A stretch of 64,000 nucleotides of DNA, taken from Chloroflexi bacterium 54-19 (lineage in GTDB: Bacteria > Chloroflexota > Chloroflexia > Chloroheliales > Chloroheliaceae). Both the position numbers and the translations under genes were made by a program. Under the pieces are notes generated by a model. That model was not told the origin of the DNA and ran no database searches. It saw only the letters and a list, made by a program, of their open reading frames with translations. Positions 27,156 through 36,376 of the stretch are shown piece after piece. The DNA is taken from positions 1 through 64,000 of the forward strand of contig MKTJ01000031.1 of assembly GCA_001898225.1 (NCBI GenBank), given 5' to 3'. The first letter of the stretch is position 1. Each line of letters opens with the position of its first letter.

Positions 27156-27866
27156 TTAAATATTTGGCCTGAAAGTGTAGCCGACCCCCCGCACCGTGTG
27201 AATCAGGCGCGAGGTTTCGTCTTTTCCTTCCAGTTTATCGCGCAAATAGCTGATGTAAACATCCACCACGTTGGTATTCCCGGCGAAGTCGTAGCCCCAG
27301 ACCCGGTTGAGAATGGTTTCGCGGCTGAAGACCTGGCGGGGATGGTCCATGAGCATTTCGAGCAATTCAAATTCTTTGTTGGTCAATTCGACAAGCTGGT
27401 CACCCCGCCGGACTTCGTGGGAGTTGCGGTTCAGGGTCACGTTCCCGACGGTCAAAACTTCCTGTTGAAGCTGGCCTTTACGCCGCAGGACCGAGCGAAT
27501 CCGGGCCACCAGCACCGGGAAATCGAACGGTTTTATCACATAGTCGTCCGCGCCGATGGTCAGACCTTTGACGGTAGTCTCGGAATCCTCGCGGGCGGTC
27601 AGCATAATGATGCCGAGGTCGCTCCCGGCCCGCAAGCGGCGGGCGATTTCAAGGCCATCCATACCGGGGAGCATCAAATCGAGGATTATCAGGTCCGGTT
27701 TGAACTCGGCGGCCATACCGAGGGCCAGCCCACCATCAAGACAACTCTGGACCTCAAAACCCTCGTAGGTCAGGCCGAGCGTAAGAAAGTCCACGATGGC
27801 CTGTTCGTCTTCGACCAGCATTATTTTTACTTTTCGGCTTTGCGCGCCGTTGGTTGAGCTGACCAT
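27156..27866 (-). CDS. OmpR/PhoB-type response regulator
   Basis: This protein of about 236 aa has a receiver domain with acidic pocket (LVEDEQ), phosphorylated Asp (LIILDLMLPGMDG) and Lys switch (DDYVIKPF). A winged-helix DNA-binding domain follows (LTNKEFELLEMLMDHP, VWGYDFAGNTNVVDVYISYLR). I chose ATG 27866, which has GGGAG five bases upstream, over a TTG 30 bases earlier. It is the first gene of the pair with the kinase 25327-27144. Confidence 0.93.
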   Translation of the reverse strand: MVSSTNGAQSRKVKIMLVEDEQAIVDFLTLGLTYEGFEVQSCLDGGLALGMAAEFKPDLIILDLMLPGMDGLEIARRLRAGSDLGIIMLTAREDSETTVKGLTIGADDYVIKPFDFPVLVARIRSVLRRKGQLQQEVLTVGNVTLNRNSHEVRRGDQLVELTNKEFELLEMLMDHPRQVFSRETILNRVWGYDFAGNTNVVDVYISYLRDKLEGKDETSRLIHTVRGVGYTFRPNI

Positions 27867-27948
27867 TTCCTCTCCCTGGTCTCCTGAGTTTTTCAAAAAC
27901 GCCGGGTTTTACGCCCGGTAGAAAATCCATTTAGGGCATGTCTCTGGC

Positions 27949-28725
27949 CTAAAGTGGGTCGGCGGGATGGCGCGGTTGGTAGCGTAAGACGTAGCCGACG
28001 CCCCGGACTGTCTGAATTACGTTTGGCGGACCCAGTTTGTTCCGCAGGTAGCGGACGTAGACCTCTATTATGTTGGCATCGCCCGTAAAGTCAAACCCCC
28101 AGATGCGGTCGAGGATAGCCTGGCGTTTCAGGACCTGGTTGGGATGGCGCATAAAAAGTTCCAGCAGTTCGAACTCGCGCATGCTCAACTCGATGACGCG
28201 GTCGCCCCGCCAGAATTCACGGGTAGTCACGTTCAGGGTCAGGTCAACCACCTGTAGCAGGTTCGAATCTTTGCCTGGTTCAGGCTGGTTGTAAGGGTTG
28301 GCCGGGCCGGGGGCATCGAGGGATTGCCGCCGGAGGATAGAACGCATCCGGGCGACTAACTCCTTGAACTGGAACGGTTTCGCGATATAGTCGTCGGCCC
28401 CGGCTTCCAGGCCCGCCACCCGGTCGTCCAGGCTATCGAGGGCGGTCACAAAAAAGATGGGGACCGGGGAAGCCTGGCGGATTTTCCGGCAGACTTCGAG
28501 GCCGTCCATTCCAGGCAACATCCGGTCGAGCAGGACCAGGTCGAAGGTTTTGGTGAGAGCCATTTCGAGCCCTTCCGGGCCGGTGGTGGCGCTACAGACC
28601 TCAAAGCCTTCGTAGGTCAGGCCGAGTTCTATAAAATAGACGATGCCAGGTTCATCTTCGATGACCAGGACTCGCGGGCGAGTTTCACGGTTGGTAGAAG
28701 GTAGCATTTCTTTAAGACTGTTCAT
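27949..28725 (-). CDS. OmpR-type response regulator without an adjacent kinase
   Basis: This 258-aa protein has a receiver domain (VIEDEPG; phospho-Asp in LVLLDRMLPGMDG; Lys in DDYIAKPFQ). It also has a winged-helix domain (LSMREFELLELFMRHP, GFDFTGDANIIEVYVRYLR). It ends 83 bases before the next regulator begins, on the same strand, yet no second kinase lies nearby. Its promoter region contains 11-bp-phased repeats (28820-28861) that look like binding sites for this protein class, so autoregulation is likely. The unpartnered kinase at 21.5-23.1 kb is a possible mate. Confidence 0.92.
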   Translation of the reverse strand: MNSLKEMLPSTNRETRPRVLVIEDEPGIVYFIELGLTYEGFEVCSATTGPEGLEMALTKTFDLVLLDRMLPGMDGLEVCRKIRQASPVPIFFVTALDSLDDRVAGLEAGADDYIAKPFQFKELVARMRSILRRQSLDAPGPANPYNQPEPGKDSNLLQVVDLTLNVTTREFWRGDRVIELSMREFELLELFMRHPNQVLKRQAILDRIWGFDFTGDANIIEVYVRYLRNKLGPPNVIQTVRGVGYVLRYQPRHPADPL

Positions 28726-28819
28726 CCGGCGCCTTTTTACCCTTAAAACGGTTTTGTTTGGTTAACCAGCCTGAAATTTATGGATAGTTCCAGGCTGTAA
28801 GGACAGGATAACACCCAAT

Positions 28820-28861
28820 TCTTAGAAAACTCTTAGAAAGGTTTAAGGGTTTTCTGAGAAA
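28820..28861 (-). promoter_or_regulatory. 11-bp-phased direct repeats, likely OmpR-family operator
   Basis: TCTTAGAAA occurs at 28820 and 28831, and TCTGAGAAA at 28853. The offsets are 11 and 22 bases, one and two helical turns. Direct repeats with an 11-bp period are the usual target of tandem OmpR/PhoB winged helices. Confidence 0.6.
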
Positions 28862-28875
28862 ACTGAACCTTTGAA

Positions 28876-29718
28876 CTAAACAACCGCAACCAGCGATTCC
28901 AGATGGTTTACAATTTTTGAATGGGTCGCAGGCGAGGAAACATAGAGGATGATTTTGAGGTCGGGATGAGCCGGGGCCAGCAGGGTGACGGAGTCAAATT
29001 CGAGGTAACCCAGGAAGGGGTGGTACATAACTTTTTGCCCGTCCAGATCGCCATGCAAGTCATAACCGCCCCAGCACTCGCGGAAGAAGTCACTCTCTTT
29101 TAGCAAGCCTTCAATCATTTCTCCATACCAGGGTTCATCGGGAAAGCGAGCGCGTTCGGTGCGCAATAGAGCTACCATCAACCGGGCCGATTTTTCCCAA
29201 TCCGGGTAGATTTTGCGGGCGAGCGGGTCTGTGAAGTGGTTCCAGAAAAGGTTTTGAGGAAGGTCTGCGCTCGACTTTCCATAAGTTAGGACGGCCTCGG
29301 CAGCCCGGTTCCAGGCGGCAATATTCCAGCGCCGCCCCAGCACAAAGGCCGGGTGAGGGTCAAGCGCTTTCACGGCCTTTTGCAGGGCCGGGCTTACTTC
29401 TTCTTCCCCCGAAAGGCCCGCCGGTTTAGGGGACGGCTGCCCCGCCAGTTCAAAGAAATGCTGCTGCTCCACCGGGGAAAGTTTCAGGGCCTGGGCGATA
29501 CTATGGAGGACCAGTTCGGACGGGTGAATATCGCGGGCCTGTTCCAGGGCCACGTACCAGGAGATCCCGATACTGGCAAGGGTCGCCACTTCCTCCCGCC
29601 GCAGTCCCGGAGTGCGCCGCCGCCTGGTTTCAGGCAAACCCACTTCCGCCGGGGAAAGCCGCGCCCGGCGACTGCGGAGAAATTCGGCCAGGGCCTGGCG
29701 GCGTTCTTCTTCATTCAT
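28876..29718 (-). CDS. XRE-family regulator with MmyB-like ligand domain
   Basis: This 280-aa protein has an N-terminal helix-turn-helix at residues 10-70. RRRRTPGLRREEVATLASI and SWYVALEQARD are typical of this subfamily. The C-terminal domain, about residues 105-275, is of the MmyB-like PAS/ligand-binding type (HPAFVLGRRWNIAAWN, FWNHFTDP). Such regulators are thought to bind fatty acids or other small molecules. It lies on the same strand as the regulators downstream, with a 150-base gap. Confidence 0.88.
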   Translation of the reverse strand: MNEEERRQALAEFLRSRRARLSPAEVGLPETRRRRTPGLRREEVATLASIGISWYVALEQARDIHPSELVLHSIAQALKLSPVEQQHFFELAGQPSPKPAGLSGEEEVSPALQKAVKALDPHPAFVLGRRWNIAAWNRAAEAVLTYGKSSADLPQNLFWNHFTDPLARKIYPDWEKSARLMVALLRTERARFPDEPWYGEMIEGLLKESDFFRECWGGYDLHGDLDGQKVMYHPFLGYLEFDSVTLLAPAHPDLKIILYVSSPATHSKIVNHLESLVAVV

Positions 29719-29904
29719 ATGGAAATTCCCTTAGCCTATTACTTTTAATGCTATCATAACAAAACTCTGGTAATAGGATAACACATGAATTATAGTGGGA
29801 AAAGCTTGATAGAAAATTCACCATCTCTCAAAAGCCGGTGTTTGAATAAGCTTAACGTAGGGAAGATTGATTGAAAAATCGGAAAGGATTTAAAGCGTCT
29901 TATT

Positions 29905-30639
29905 ATGGATATTCAGGGGAAAGTCACGATTATTACAGGCGCTTCCACCGGGATTGGCCGGGCCACCGCCCGCCTTTTTGCCGAAAAGGGGGCCATCGTA
30001 GTGCTGGCGGCTCGTTCCGCCGCTAAATTAGAGGAAATTGCGCAAGAGTTACGCAGCCAGGGTAAGGAGGCGCTGGCCGTCCCGACCGATGTGACGCAGG
30101 AAGATGCGGTGAGGCAACTGGTAGCGAAAACAATCGAGAAGTACGGTCGGGTGGATATTCTTATCAATAATGCCGGGATGGGGTCCGCCGGTCCCATCGT
30201 TAATTACCCGGCAGACTCCTACCGGCAGCTAATCGACCTCAACATCATGGGGCCGTTTTTCGGTATGAAAGCGGTAGCGCCATTTATGCGGGAAAACGGT
30301 GGGGGAATAATTATAAATATTAGTTCAAGCTCGACAAGGCGGATGTATCCCCTGGTCGGGGCTTATACCTCGACAAAACACGCCCTCAACAGTCTTTCGG
30401 CTTTCGAAAGGGAAGAGTTAGCGCCTGACAATATCCGGGTTATTCTGATGCACCCCGATTATACTCTCAGTGATTTTAGTAATAATTCGATGGTATATGG
30501 TTTCGAACCGGGAGCGGGAGCCATACCGAGTCCTTCGGCACCCAAAGGAGAATATCCTAACGGGGATATGCCTGAGGACGTGGCCGAGAAAATCCTGGAG
30601 GCGGCCTTGAACGAACCGGCGGAGCAATTCATGAGGTAG
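29905..30639 (+). CDS. Short-chain dehydrogenase/reductase
   Basis: This 244-aa enzyme has the classical SDR motifs: cofactor loop GASTGIGRATA at residues 12-22, NNAGMGS near 91, and the Ser-Tyr-Lys set (ISSSS then YTSTK near 155-159). The TSTK variation keeps Tyr and Lys. These are NAD(P)H-dependent oxidoreductases acting on alcohols, sugars or ketones. It stands alone, divergent from the XRE regulator, which may control it. Confidence 0.9.
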   Translation: MDIQGKVTIITGASTGIGRATARLFAEKGAIVVLAARSAAKLEEIAQELRSQGKEALAVPTDVTQEDAVRQLVAKTIEKYGRVDILINNAGMGSAGPIVNYPADSYRQLIDLNIMGPFFGMKAVAPFMRENGGGIIINISSSSTRRMYPLVGAYTSTKHALNSLSAFEREELAPDNIRVILMHPDYTLSDFSNNSMVYGFEPGAGAIPSPSAPKGEYPNGDMPEDVAEKILEAALNEPAEQFMR

Positions 30640-30657
30640 ACCGGGTACGGTTGAATC

Positions 30658-30702
30658 AATGGTACACCCTACAAGCTCGTGTCTGCAGGGTGTACCATTT
30701 TT
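30658..30702. terminator. Bidirectional terminator
   Basis: AATGGTACACCCT pairs with AGGGTGTACCATT and ends in T residues. It lies between the SDR gene and the convergent sugar-transport operon. Confidence 0.85.
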
Positions 30703-30724
30703 ATAATGTCCGATGTAAGGCGTC

Positions 30725-31630
30725 TTAGCCTTTGACGCCACCCGCGGTAAGGCCGGACAAGATCAGGCGCTGGAATATCAATGCCAGGGCTACCAACGGC
30801 AACGTTACAATTACCGTGGCCGCCATCACCTGGCCCCAATCTATCGCGTAACCCTGACCGCCCTGGGGTTGAAAGTTTGTTATCGCCAGGGCAACGGTCT
30901 GCCGCTCCGGCGTGATTATAAAAGAAAGGGCAAAGAGTAGTTCGTTCCAGGCCTGGATGAAAGCCAGCAGGCCGGTCGTAGCAAGACCCGGCAGGGCCAG
31001 GGGTATCATCACTCGGTAGTAGATTTGCCAGGGGTTCGCCCCATCCACGTAAGCCGCTTCCTCGATTTCGACCGGGATAGACTGGAAGAAACTGCGCAAG
31101 ACCCACACCGTAAAGGGCATCGTAAAAATCAGGTAAGTTAGAATCAAAGCCGTAAGCTGGTCGTAAAGAATGGTGTGGAGGGAGCTAACGATTTGAAACA
31201 GGCCACCCAGGACCGCAATCGTAGGGAAAAGGGTCATTGACAGGATGAGGTAAAGGATAAAGGAACGGCCCCGGAACCGGAACCGCCCCAACGCATAAGC
31301 CGCCAGCGAACCGAGAACCACCGAGATGACGGTAACCAAAAGTGAGACGATAGTGCTGTTAAGCAGGGCATGTAGAAAGAGGTTGTTGCCAAGGACTTTG
31401 CTGTAGTTATCAAAGGTTAAATGGTTGGGCCAGTAGGTCAGGGGGTTGGAATAAAGCTCGGTCATCGGCTTCAGCGACGATACGATGGCCCAGTAAAAAG
31501 GAAAGATTATATAGACCAGTATTATCAAAATTAACAGGTAGAAAGCCCCTTTGCTGGCAATTTTCTTTAGTGTCCGGCGGGTTACAACTGCCTGGTATTG
31601 CGGGCGGGCCTTAAGAGAAGATACATTCAT
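30725..31630 (-). CDS. Carbohydrate ABC transporter permease (MalG-like)
   Basis: This 301-aa inner-membrane protein has six predicted helices. The cytoplasmic EAA loop EEAAYVDGANPWQIYYRV, near residue 200, contacts the ATPase. This is the MalG/AraQ type of the CUT1 family, which imports oligosaccharides with a second permease and a lipoprotein. No ATPase gene is present in the operon, so a shared MsmK-type ATPase elsewhere is likely (inference). It starts 1 base after the preceding permease gene. Confidence 0.92.
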   Translation of the reverse strand: MNVSSLKARPQYQAVVTRRTLKKIASKGAFYLLILIILVYIIFPFYWAIVSSLKPMTELYSNPLTYWPNHLTFDNYSKVLGNNLFLHALLNSTIVSLLVTVISVVLGSLAAYALGRFRFRGRSFILYLILSMTLFPTIAVLGGLFQIVSSLHTILYDQLTALILTYLIFTMPFTVWVLRSFFQSIPVEIEEAAYVDGANPWQIYYRVMIPLALPGLATTGLLAFIQAWNELLFALSFIITPERQTVALAITNFQPQGGQGYAIDWGQVMAATVIVTLPLVALALIFQRLILSGLTAGGVKG

Positions 31631-31631
31631 T

Positions 31632-32564
31632 TTACGCCTCCTCTACCTTAAAGATAGAAACATAAACCACCACAAAAACCAGGATAATCAGGAAGATGGC
31701 GACACACAGGGCCGAGCCGTAGCCTTCCCGCCCTCCACCAACGAGACGTTGTTGAGCATAGACCGACATTGACTCTGTATCAGGCCGGTTGCCAAACAGG
31801 ACGTAAAAGACATCGAAAGCGCGCAGGGCATCGAGGGTCCGCAGAATAAGCGCGACCAGCAGGGCCGGGCGCAGCAGGGGCAGGGTCAGGCGGAAGAATT
31901 GCTGGATGCCGTTAGCTCCATCTACGCGGGCGGCCTCGTACATATCGTTGGGAATGAGTTGGAGCCCGGCCAGGAGGAGCAGGGCCATAAAGGGAGTAGT
32001 CTTCCAGATGTCAATGGCCGAGATGATGCCGATAGCGAAAGGAGTGCCGTTTGAGGTAGCCAGGAAAGCAAAATTACCCTTGATGATGCCAAGCCGGTGC
32101 AGAATATCGGTAAAGACCCCGAACTGGTCGTTGTACATCCAGGCCCAGAGCTTGGTAGAAACGACAGTCGGGACCGCCCAAGGGATGAGCATGACTGCCC
32201 GCATTACTCCCCGGCCCTTGAAATTGGAGTTGACCACCAGGGCCACAACCATGCCCAGGACTGTTTCGAATACGACGGTTATTACCGTAAAAATTACCGT
32301 TACCTTGACGGCATCCGTGAAAATTGAATCCTGGGTGGTGAGCTGGACATAGTTATCAATGCCGACGAAGTTAACCTGGCTCTGGCCGAAGCGGGCATTG
32401 GTAAAACTTAAATAGAAGGTTTGGGCCAGGGGGTAGAGGGCTACAAAAGCCACGACCAGAAGGGTGGGCGTCACAAAGACCCATGCATAAATATTGCGGC
32501 TGCGATGGAGAGTAGAGCGAACCACTTTAAGATTGGTGGGAGCCGCGCTTACATTCTGGCTCAT
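31632..32564 (-). CDS. Carbohydrate ABC transporter permease (MalF-like)
   Basis: This 310-aa protein has six hydrophobic helices and the EAA loop YEAARVDGANGIQQFFRLTL near residue 215. It is the MalF/UgpA-type partner of the downstream permease. It lies 243 bases after the binding-protein gene, with a hairpin in the gap, which is usual where the binding protein is made in excess. Confidence 0.92.
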   Translation of the reverse strand: MSQNVSAAPTNLKVVRSTLHRSRNIYAWVFVTPTLLVVAFVALYPLAQTFYLSFTNARFGQSQVNFVGIDNYVQLTTQDSIFTDAVKVTVIFTVITVVFETVLGMVVALVVNSNFKGRGVMRAVMLIPWAVPTVVSTKLWAWMYNDQFGVFTDILHRLGIIKGNFAFLATSNGTPFAIGIISAIDIWKTTPFMALLLLAGLQLIPNDMYEAARVDGANGIQQFFRLTLPLLRPALLVALILRTLDALRAFDVFYVLFGNRPDTESMSVYAQQRLVGGGREGYGSALCVAIFLIILVFVVVYVSIFKVEEA

Positions 32565-32743
32565 AATTTTTCTCCGAATTATTCAGTTATTGTTTTGGAG
32601 CATGCCAGGCAGGTTATTGTTTCCCAAGCGACGGTTTAGGGCAGGGCTGAGTTTTTCTATTTATTCTTTTTATTCTTTCCGGCCCGACGCGAACCCGAAA
32701 AATGCCAGGCCGAAATAGGGGGAGGGGAAAACCCGGTTTAACC

Positions 32744-32764
32744 CCGCCAACCTGCCGGTGGCGG
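32744..32764 (-). promoter_or_regulatory. Intercistronic hairpin after the binding-protein gene
   Basis: CCGCCA pairs with TGGCGG around a 9-base loop, between the solute-binding protein and the permease. Such hairpins commonly protect the upstream mRNA segment and lower downstream expression. Confidence 0.45.
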
Positions 32765-32807
32765 ACCCAGGCTTACCCCTACCTGTTTGAGCCTAAAGAC
32801 AAAGAGG

Positions 32808-34448
32808 TTATTTAACGTCGTTTTGAATCCGGCTCTGGACGTTAGGCAAGACCGATGTGGCGTCTTGCCCGGCCAATACCTGGGAGACACCCTGGAAGAA
32901 GGCCGTCGAAACATCGTTATAGTTAATCCCGGTGGCCGTGGAAGGCCGTGCTACCCTGGTTACATTCGCCATCTTCGCCAGGTATGGCTCTGCCTGGATT
33001 ACCTTCGGGTCCTGGGCGGCGGCCGTGTTCAGAGGCACGTAACCACCCACCACCCCCCGGTAGGTCTGGACCTGCTGGCTCGTCATGTAACGCACGAACT
33101 CGATGGCGGCATCCTGGTTCTTGGAGAATTTGTTTACCCCCAGTTGCCAGCCGCCCAAGGTTCCGACACTCTGTTGACCGGGGTCGTGAGGCAGAGGCGC
33201 GACATCAACCTTCCCGGCCACCTTCGACTGTTTGGGGTCATTGGCGATGGCGTAGGCATAGGGCCAGTTGCGCATGAAGACGGAATTTCCGGCCTGGAAA
33301 GCGTTGAGAGCTTCGTCTTCCTGGTAGGAGGTGACAGCAGGGGGGCTGATAGTGCCTATCCAGCCATGCGCGCGGTTGAGAGCTTTGGCAGCACTGGCGT
33401 TGTTTACGGTGACCTTGCCACTGGAGTCGATGATGGTGCCGCCACCGGAGGAAGCCAGCCATTCCAGGGCGTCACAGGTTAGCCCTTCGTAGGCTTTGCC
33501 CTGGAAGACCAACCCGGTGAAGTTGGAATTGCTTCCTTTCTCGCCGTCAATGATTTTCTGGGCCATCGACTGGAGGTCGTCCCAGGTTTCGGGGGGTTTG
33601 CTATAGCCGTATTTCTGGAGCAGGTCGGTGCGGTAGAACAGCATACCGAAGTCACCGAAGTAGGGCATCGCCACCAACTGGCCGTTGACCGTGTCGTTCT
33701 GGACGGCGGTATCAAACTGGGCTTTGGCCTCGGTACCGAGTTTGGGGTTGAGGTCGGTGAGGTACTGGGCGAAAGCACCGGGCCAGATAACGTCGAGCAT
33801 CATCACATCAATCTCGCCCGATTGGCCCTGGAAAATCCGTTGGAGGGAGGCGTAATAATCGTCCGAGCTGCTGGGGTGAGGGATAATTTTGACATTGATA
33901 CCGGTATCCTTGGTAAACTGGGCGGCCAGGGCCTTGTCAATGGCGGTACTTCCACCAACAGAGTCACCGTTGAAAGTGATGTTAGCACCGCTATACTGTT
34001 TGGCGGCGGCGGCATTCGGTACGGTCGGGGCAGGGGTGTTATCAACTGTAGCCGGGGTTGAGGTAGCCCCCGTGGCGGCGGTAGTTCCTGCTGCCGAGGT
34101 CGTACCTGCCGCAGCGGTGGTGGCGGCGGCAGTGGTCCCGGCGGCAGCAGTGGTTCCGGCGGCCGTAGTACCTGCCGCTGTAGTAGCGGCGGCGGTTGTA
34201 GCGGCGGAAGTGGTTGCCGCCGAGGTTGTAGGTGCTGCCGTAGTAGCGGCAGGAGCGGTGGTGGCGGCAGCGGTGGTGGCAGGAGCAGTGGTCGCTGCCG
34301 GGGCCGAGGTAGCGGTATTATCGCCACAGGCTGCCAGCAGACCGGCAGTGAGGGTGGTTCCCGCGACAGCCAGCACGGATTTTTTGAGGAATTTGCGGCG
34401 ATTGATGCGTTTATTGAAACCGCCGGACATATTTAATTTTTCGGTCAT
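32808..34448 (-). CDS. Sugar ABC transporter solute-binding lipoprotein
   Basis: This 546-aa precursor has a twin-arginine-like stretch (INRRKFLKKS) and a lipobox (LLAACGDN) giving a lipid-anchored cysteine near residue 41. A linker of about 110 residues made almost wholly of Ala, Thr and Pro follows. The mature part is a type-1 extracellular solute-binding domain (ITFNGDSVGGSTAIDKALA, GYSKPPETWDDLQSMAQK). The long linker probably spans the cell wall. Its GC-rich trinucleotide DNA gives many spurious reading frames. It leads the permease operon. Confidence 0.92.
   Translation of the reverse strand: MTEKLNMSGGFNKRINRRKFLKKSVLAVAGTTLTAGLLAACGDNTATSAPAATTAPATTAAATTAPAATTAAPTTSAATTSAATTAAATTAAGTTAAGTTAAAGTTAAATTAAAGTTSAAGTTAATGATSTPATVDNTPAPTVPNAAAAKQYSGANITFNGDSVGGSTAIDKALAAQFTKDTGINVKIIPHPSSSDDYYASLQRIFQGQSGEIDVMMLDVIWPGAFAQYLTDLNPKLGTEAKAQFDTAVQNDTVNGQLVAMPYFGDFGMLFYRTDLLQKYGYSKPPETWDDLQSMAQKIIDGEKGSNSNFTGLVFQGKAYEGLTCDALEWLASSGGGTIIDSSGKVTVNNASAAKALNRAHGWIGTISPPAVTSYQEDEALNAFQAGNSVFMRNWPYAYAIANDPKQSKVAGKVDVAPLPHDPGQQSVGTLGGWQLGVNKFSKNQDAAIEFVRYMTSQQVQTYRGVVGGYVPLNTAAAQDPKVIQAEPYLAKMANVTRVARPSTATGINYNDVSTAFFQGVSQVLAGQDATSVLPNVQSRIQNDVK
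34060..34330. repeat. Low-complexity Ala/Thr-coding DNA
   Basis: Trinucleotide-like repeats of GGC, GGT and GTA encode the Ala/Thr/Pro linker of the binding lipoprotein. Long open frames on the other strand here are by-products of this composition. Confidence 0.7.
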
Positions 34449-35042
34449 AACAGCTCCTCATCGTCTTTAGACTAAGAAATGGGTAGGCAGGGTAAACAAA
34501 GGTAAGCAGCCGCCGTTTCTGGCTGCTTCTCACAATCGGGTATTATTTTGGAGTCAGCAAAGTGGAGTTACGAAATAGTCAACGCAACTCAAGCTGAATA
34601 CAGGTATGGTTGGCAAAGCCGGAGGCCGGTGGGATAGGGGGTCGGGAGTGGGTGAAGCGGAAAAGGCGAACGCTAAGCTTGTTTTGACGCGGTACAGTAG
34701 AGGTTAACGGGTTTCCTTCTTGCCGGTGTGGCCCACTTCTGGCGGCTCTTTACACTGGTGCGGCGAAAGGAGGTGGGCTGGCAGAAAATTTAACCTTCCG
34801 GGCAGTTGCTGGCAAAAACTTAACAACCCGCGGGAGGCCATCAAGCGCTTTTGCAAAGCCACTAGCCATAAGGTGCCACCTCCAAGAGTTAAACCAGACC
34901 GTGAAATAAAAGCTACTTCATTTTCATTATTATCCGTTACAGGGAAAAGTCAAGGCTAAAACTTTAGCATTCAAGAAATATTAATCTTGGAAGCTCCCTT
35001 TTTTAATCCTGGATTTAGTTGACATAAAACTGTATATGGTGC
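34449..35042. other. Unassigned intergenic region
   Basis: 594 bases between the binding-protein start and the end of the LacI gene. GATGAGGAGCTG on the minus strand is the ribosome site of the binding protein. I see no protein or RNA gene, and no TTCGAA operator copy of the kind found beyond the LacI gene. Confidence 0.5.
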
Positions 35043-36062
35043 CTAAACAGGACCACCGGAAGAGGCCCGGACTACCAGTTTTGCGTAGAGGACGCTTTTA
35101 ACGGCCAGGGTGGAACCTTCGTTAATTAATTGCTGAAGTTTTTGCATCGCCAGCACGCCCATCTCGTATTTCGGGATATGGACGGTGGTCAGGGGCGGGT
35201 TAGCCTGGGCTGCTTCCGCGACATCATCAATGCTGACGATAGCAATATCGCCGGGAATTTTTAACCCGGCCTCTTTGATGGCCTCCATCGCGCCAAAGGC
35301 GGTCTTATCACTGATAGCGACGACCCCGGTGGGCCTTTCCGGCAGGCGCAATATTTCTTGCATCTCAAAATAGCCCTTTTTGGCGTGATGGGAGTGCGAT
35401 TGGGGCATCCGTTCGGCAGGGATTAGCAGCCCGGCTTCCGCCGCCGCCGCCAGGCAGCCTCGCAAGCGGTCCTGCAAGCTGCTGTATTTGGTGGGGCCAG
35501 GCAGGACGGCAATCGAACGGTGACCCAGGCTCAGTAGATGCGCCATCGCCATGTAACCGGCAGTGTAGTTATCTCCCAGGATGCAGGGTAGCTCGTGCCC
35601 CTGGACGTAATTTTCAATCAGCACGAGCGGCAATTTTAACGCTTCCAGTTGGATGACCATTTCAGAATTGACATCGCCATCGTTGGCTATCACCAGGCCC
35701 CGGACATTTTCGGTTAGTTGAGAGCGCAAACTTTCCAGGTTATTTTTCTCCCGGTCGAACATATATAGAAAGACCTGGAAACCCTGGCGTTGAGCTTCAG
35801 ATTGAAAGCCCGAAATAACCGCGCCATAGAAAATATCGAGCATAACCGGCATGGCCGATTTCTCAATCAAAAGGCCTACGGTCTGATTCTGGGTGGGATA
35901 AGAGGCGGCGGGCATCGAGTAGCCAAGCTGTTTGACAGCCTCCAACACGTGGCGTTTTGTCGCAGGGGAAACCCCAGGCTGTCCGTGGACAACCAGGGAA
36001 ACGGTGGCGATGGCAACCCCGGCGGCACGGGCCACGTCGCGCATGCTGACTCGATTCTTCAT
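35043..36062 (-). CDS. LacI-family transcriptional regulator
   Basis: This 339-aa repressor-type protein has the LacI helix-turn-helix and hinge at residues 5-55 (MRDVARAAGVAIATVSLVV, RHVLEAVKQLGY). A periplasmic-binding-protein-like sugar domain follows (GLVIANDGDVNSEM, HRSIAVLPGP, FGAMEAIKEAGL). It sits between the sugar ABC operon and a divergent GH51 gene, so it probably controls both in response to an arabino-oligosaccharide. Three TTCGAA sites lie in the divergent gap. Confidence 0.92.
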   Translation of the reverse strand: MKNRVSMRDVARAAGVAIATVSLVVHGQPGVSPATKRHVLEAVKQLGYSMPAASYPTQNQTVGLLIEKSAMPVMLDIFYGAVISGFQSEAQRQGFQVFLYMFDREKNNLESLRSQLTENVRGLVIANDGDVNSEMVIQLEALKLPLVLIENYVQGHELPCILGDNYTAGYMAMAHLLSLGHRSIAVLPGPTKYSSLQDRLRGCLAAAAEAGLLIPAERMPQSHSHHAKKGYFEMQEILRLPERPTGVVAISDKTAFGAMEAIKEAGLKIPGDIAIVSIDDVAEAAQANPPLTTVHIPKYEMGVLAMQKLQQLINEGSTLAVKSVLYAKLVVRASSGGPV

Positions 36063-36107
36063 GACCTGACCCCCCCCTTTACTTTTGTTTGATTTTTACA
36101 CAGATTG

Positions 36108-36122
36108 TTCGATTTGTTCGAA
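36108..36122. promoter_or_regulatory. Candidate LacI operator 1
   Basis: Two overlapping half-sites, TTCGAT at 36108 and TTCGAA at 36117, sit 30-60 bases upstream of the LacI start. The TTCGAA core recurs twice more near the arabinofuranosidase start. Confidence 0.45.
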
Positions 36123-36152
36123 TAAATTATAGCACAGGTTTTGAAAAAATGC

Positions 36153-36180
36153 TTGACAACCAACTGACGCCTGTTAAAAT
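36153..36180 (+). promoter_or_regulatory. Sigma-70-type promoter toward the arabinofuranosidase gene
   Basis: TTGACA at 36153-36158 and TAAAAT at 36175-36180 are separated by 16 bases. The -35 is a perfect match. The leader to the gene would be about 280 bases and would contain two operator candidates. Confidence 0.5.
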
Positions 36181-36376
36181 AATCCTGGGTAAAATCGACC
36201 CGGTAAACCTCATAGTCTGCTTCACCACCCGGTATAAGCGCCCAAAAACCCTTAAAAATAGCAGAACCGGACAAATTCTAACCATGAAACCCTCAGGAAA
36301 TTTTGTTAGTACGCCTGTTTAGACTCAGGAGAATAAATACACTACCTGGAATTATCAAATCCCGGCAACAAAAGCG

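Noticed and set aside
33803..34470. Long Pro- and Val/Ala-rich frames over the lipoprotein linker
   Set aside because: They come from the low-complexity trinucleotide DNA encoding the Ala/Thr linker of the binding protein.
34720..34959. 79-aa plus-strand frame in the 34.4-35.0 kb gap
   Set aside because: No start signal and no sensible domain; the codon pattern looks random.
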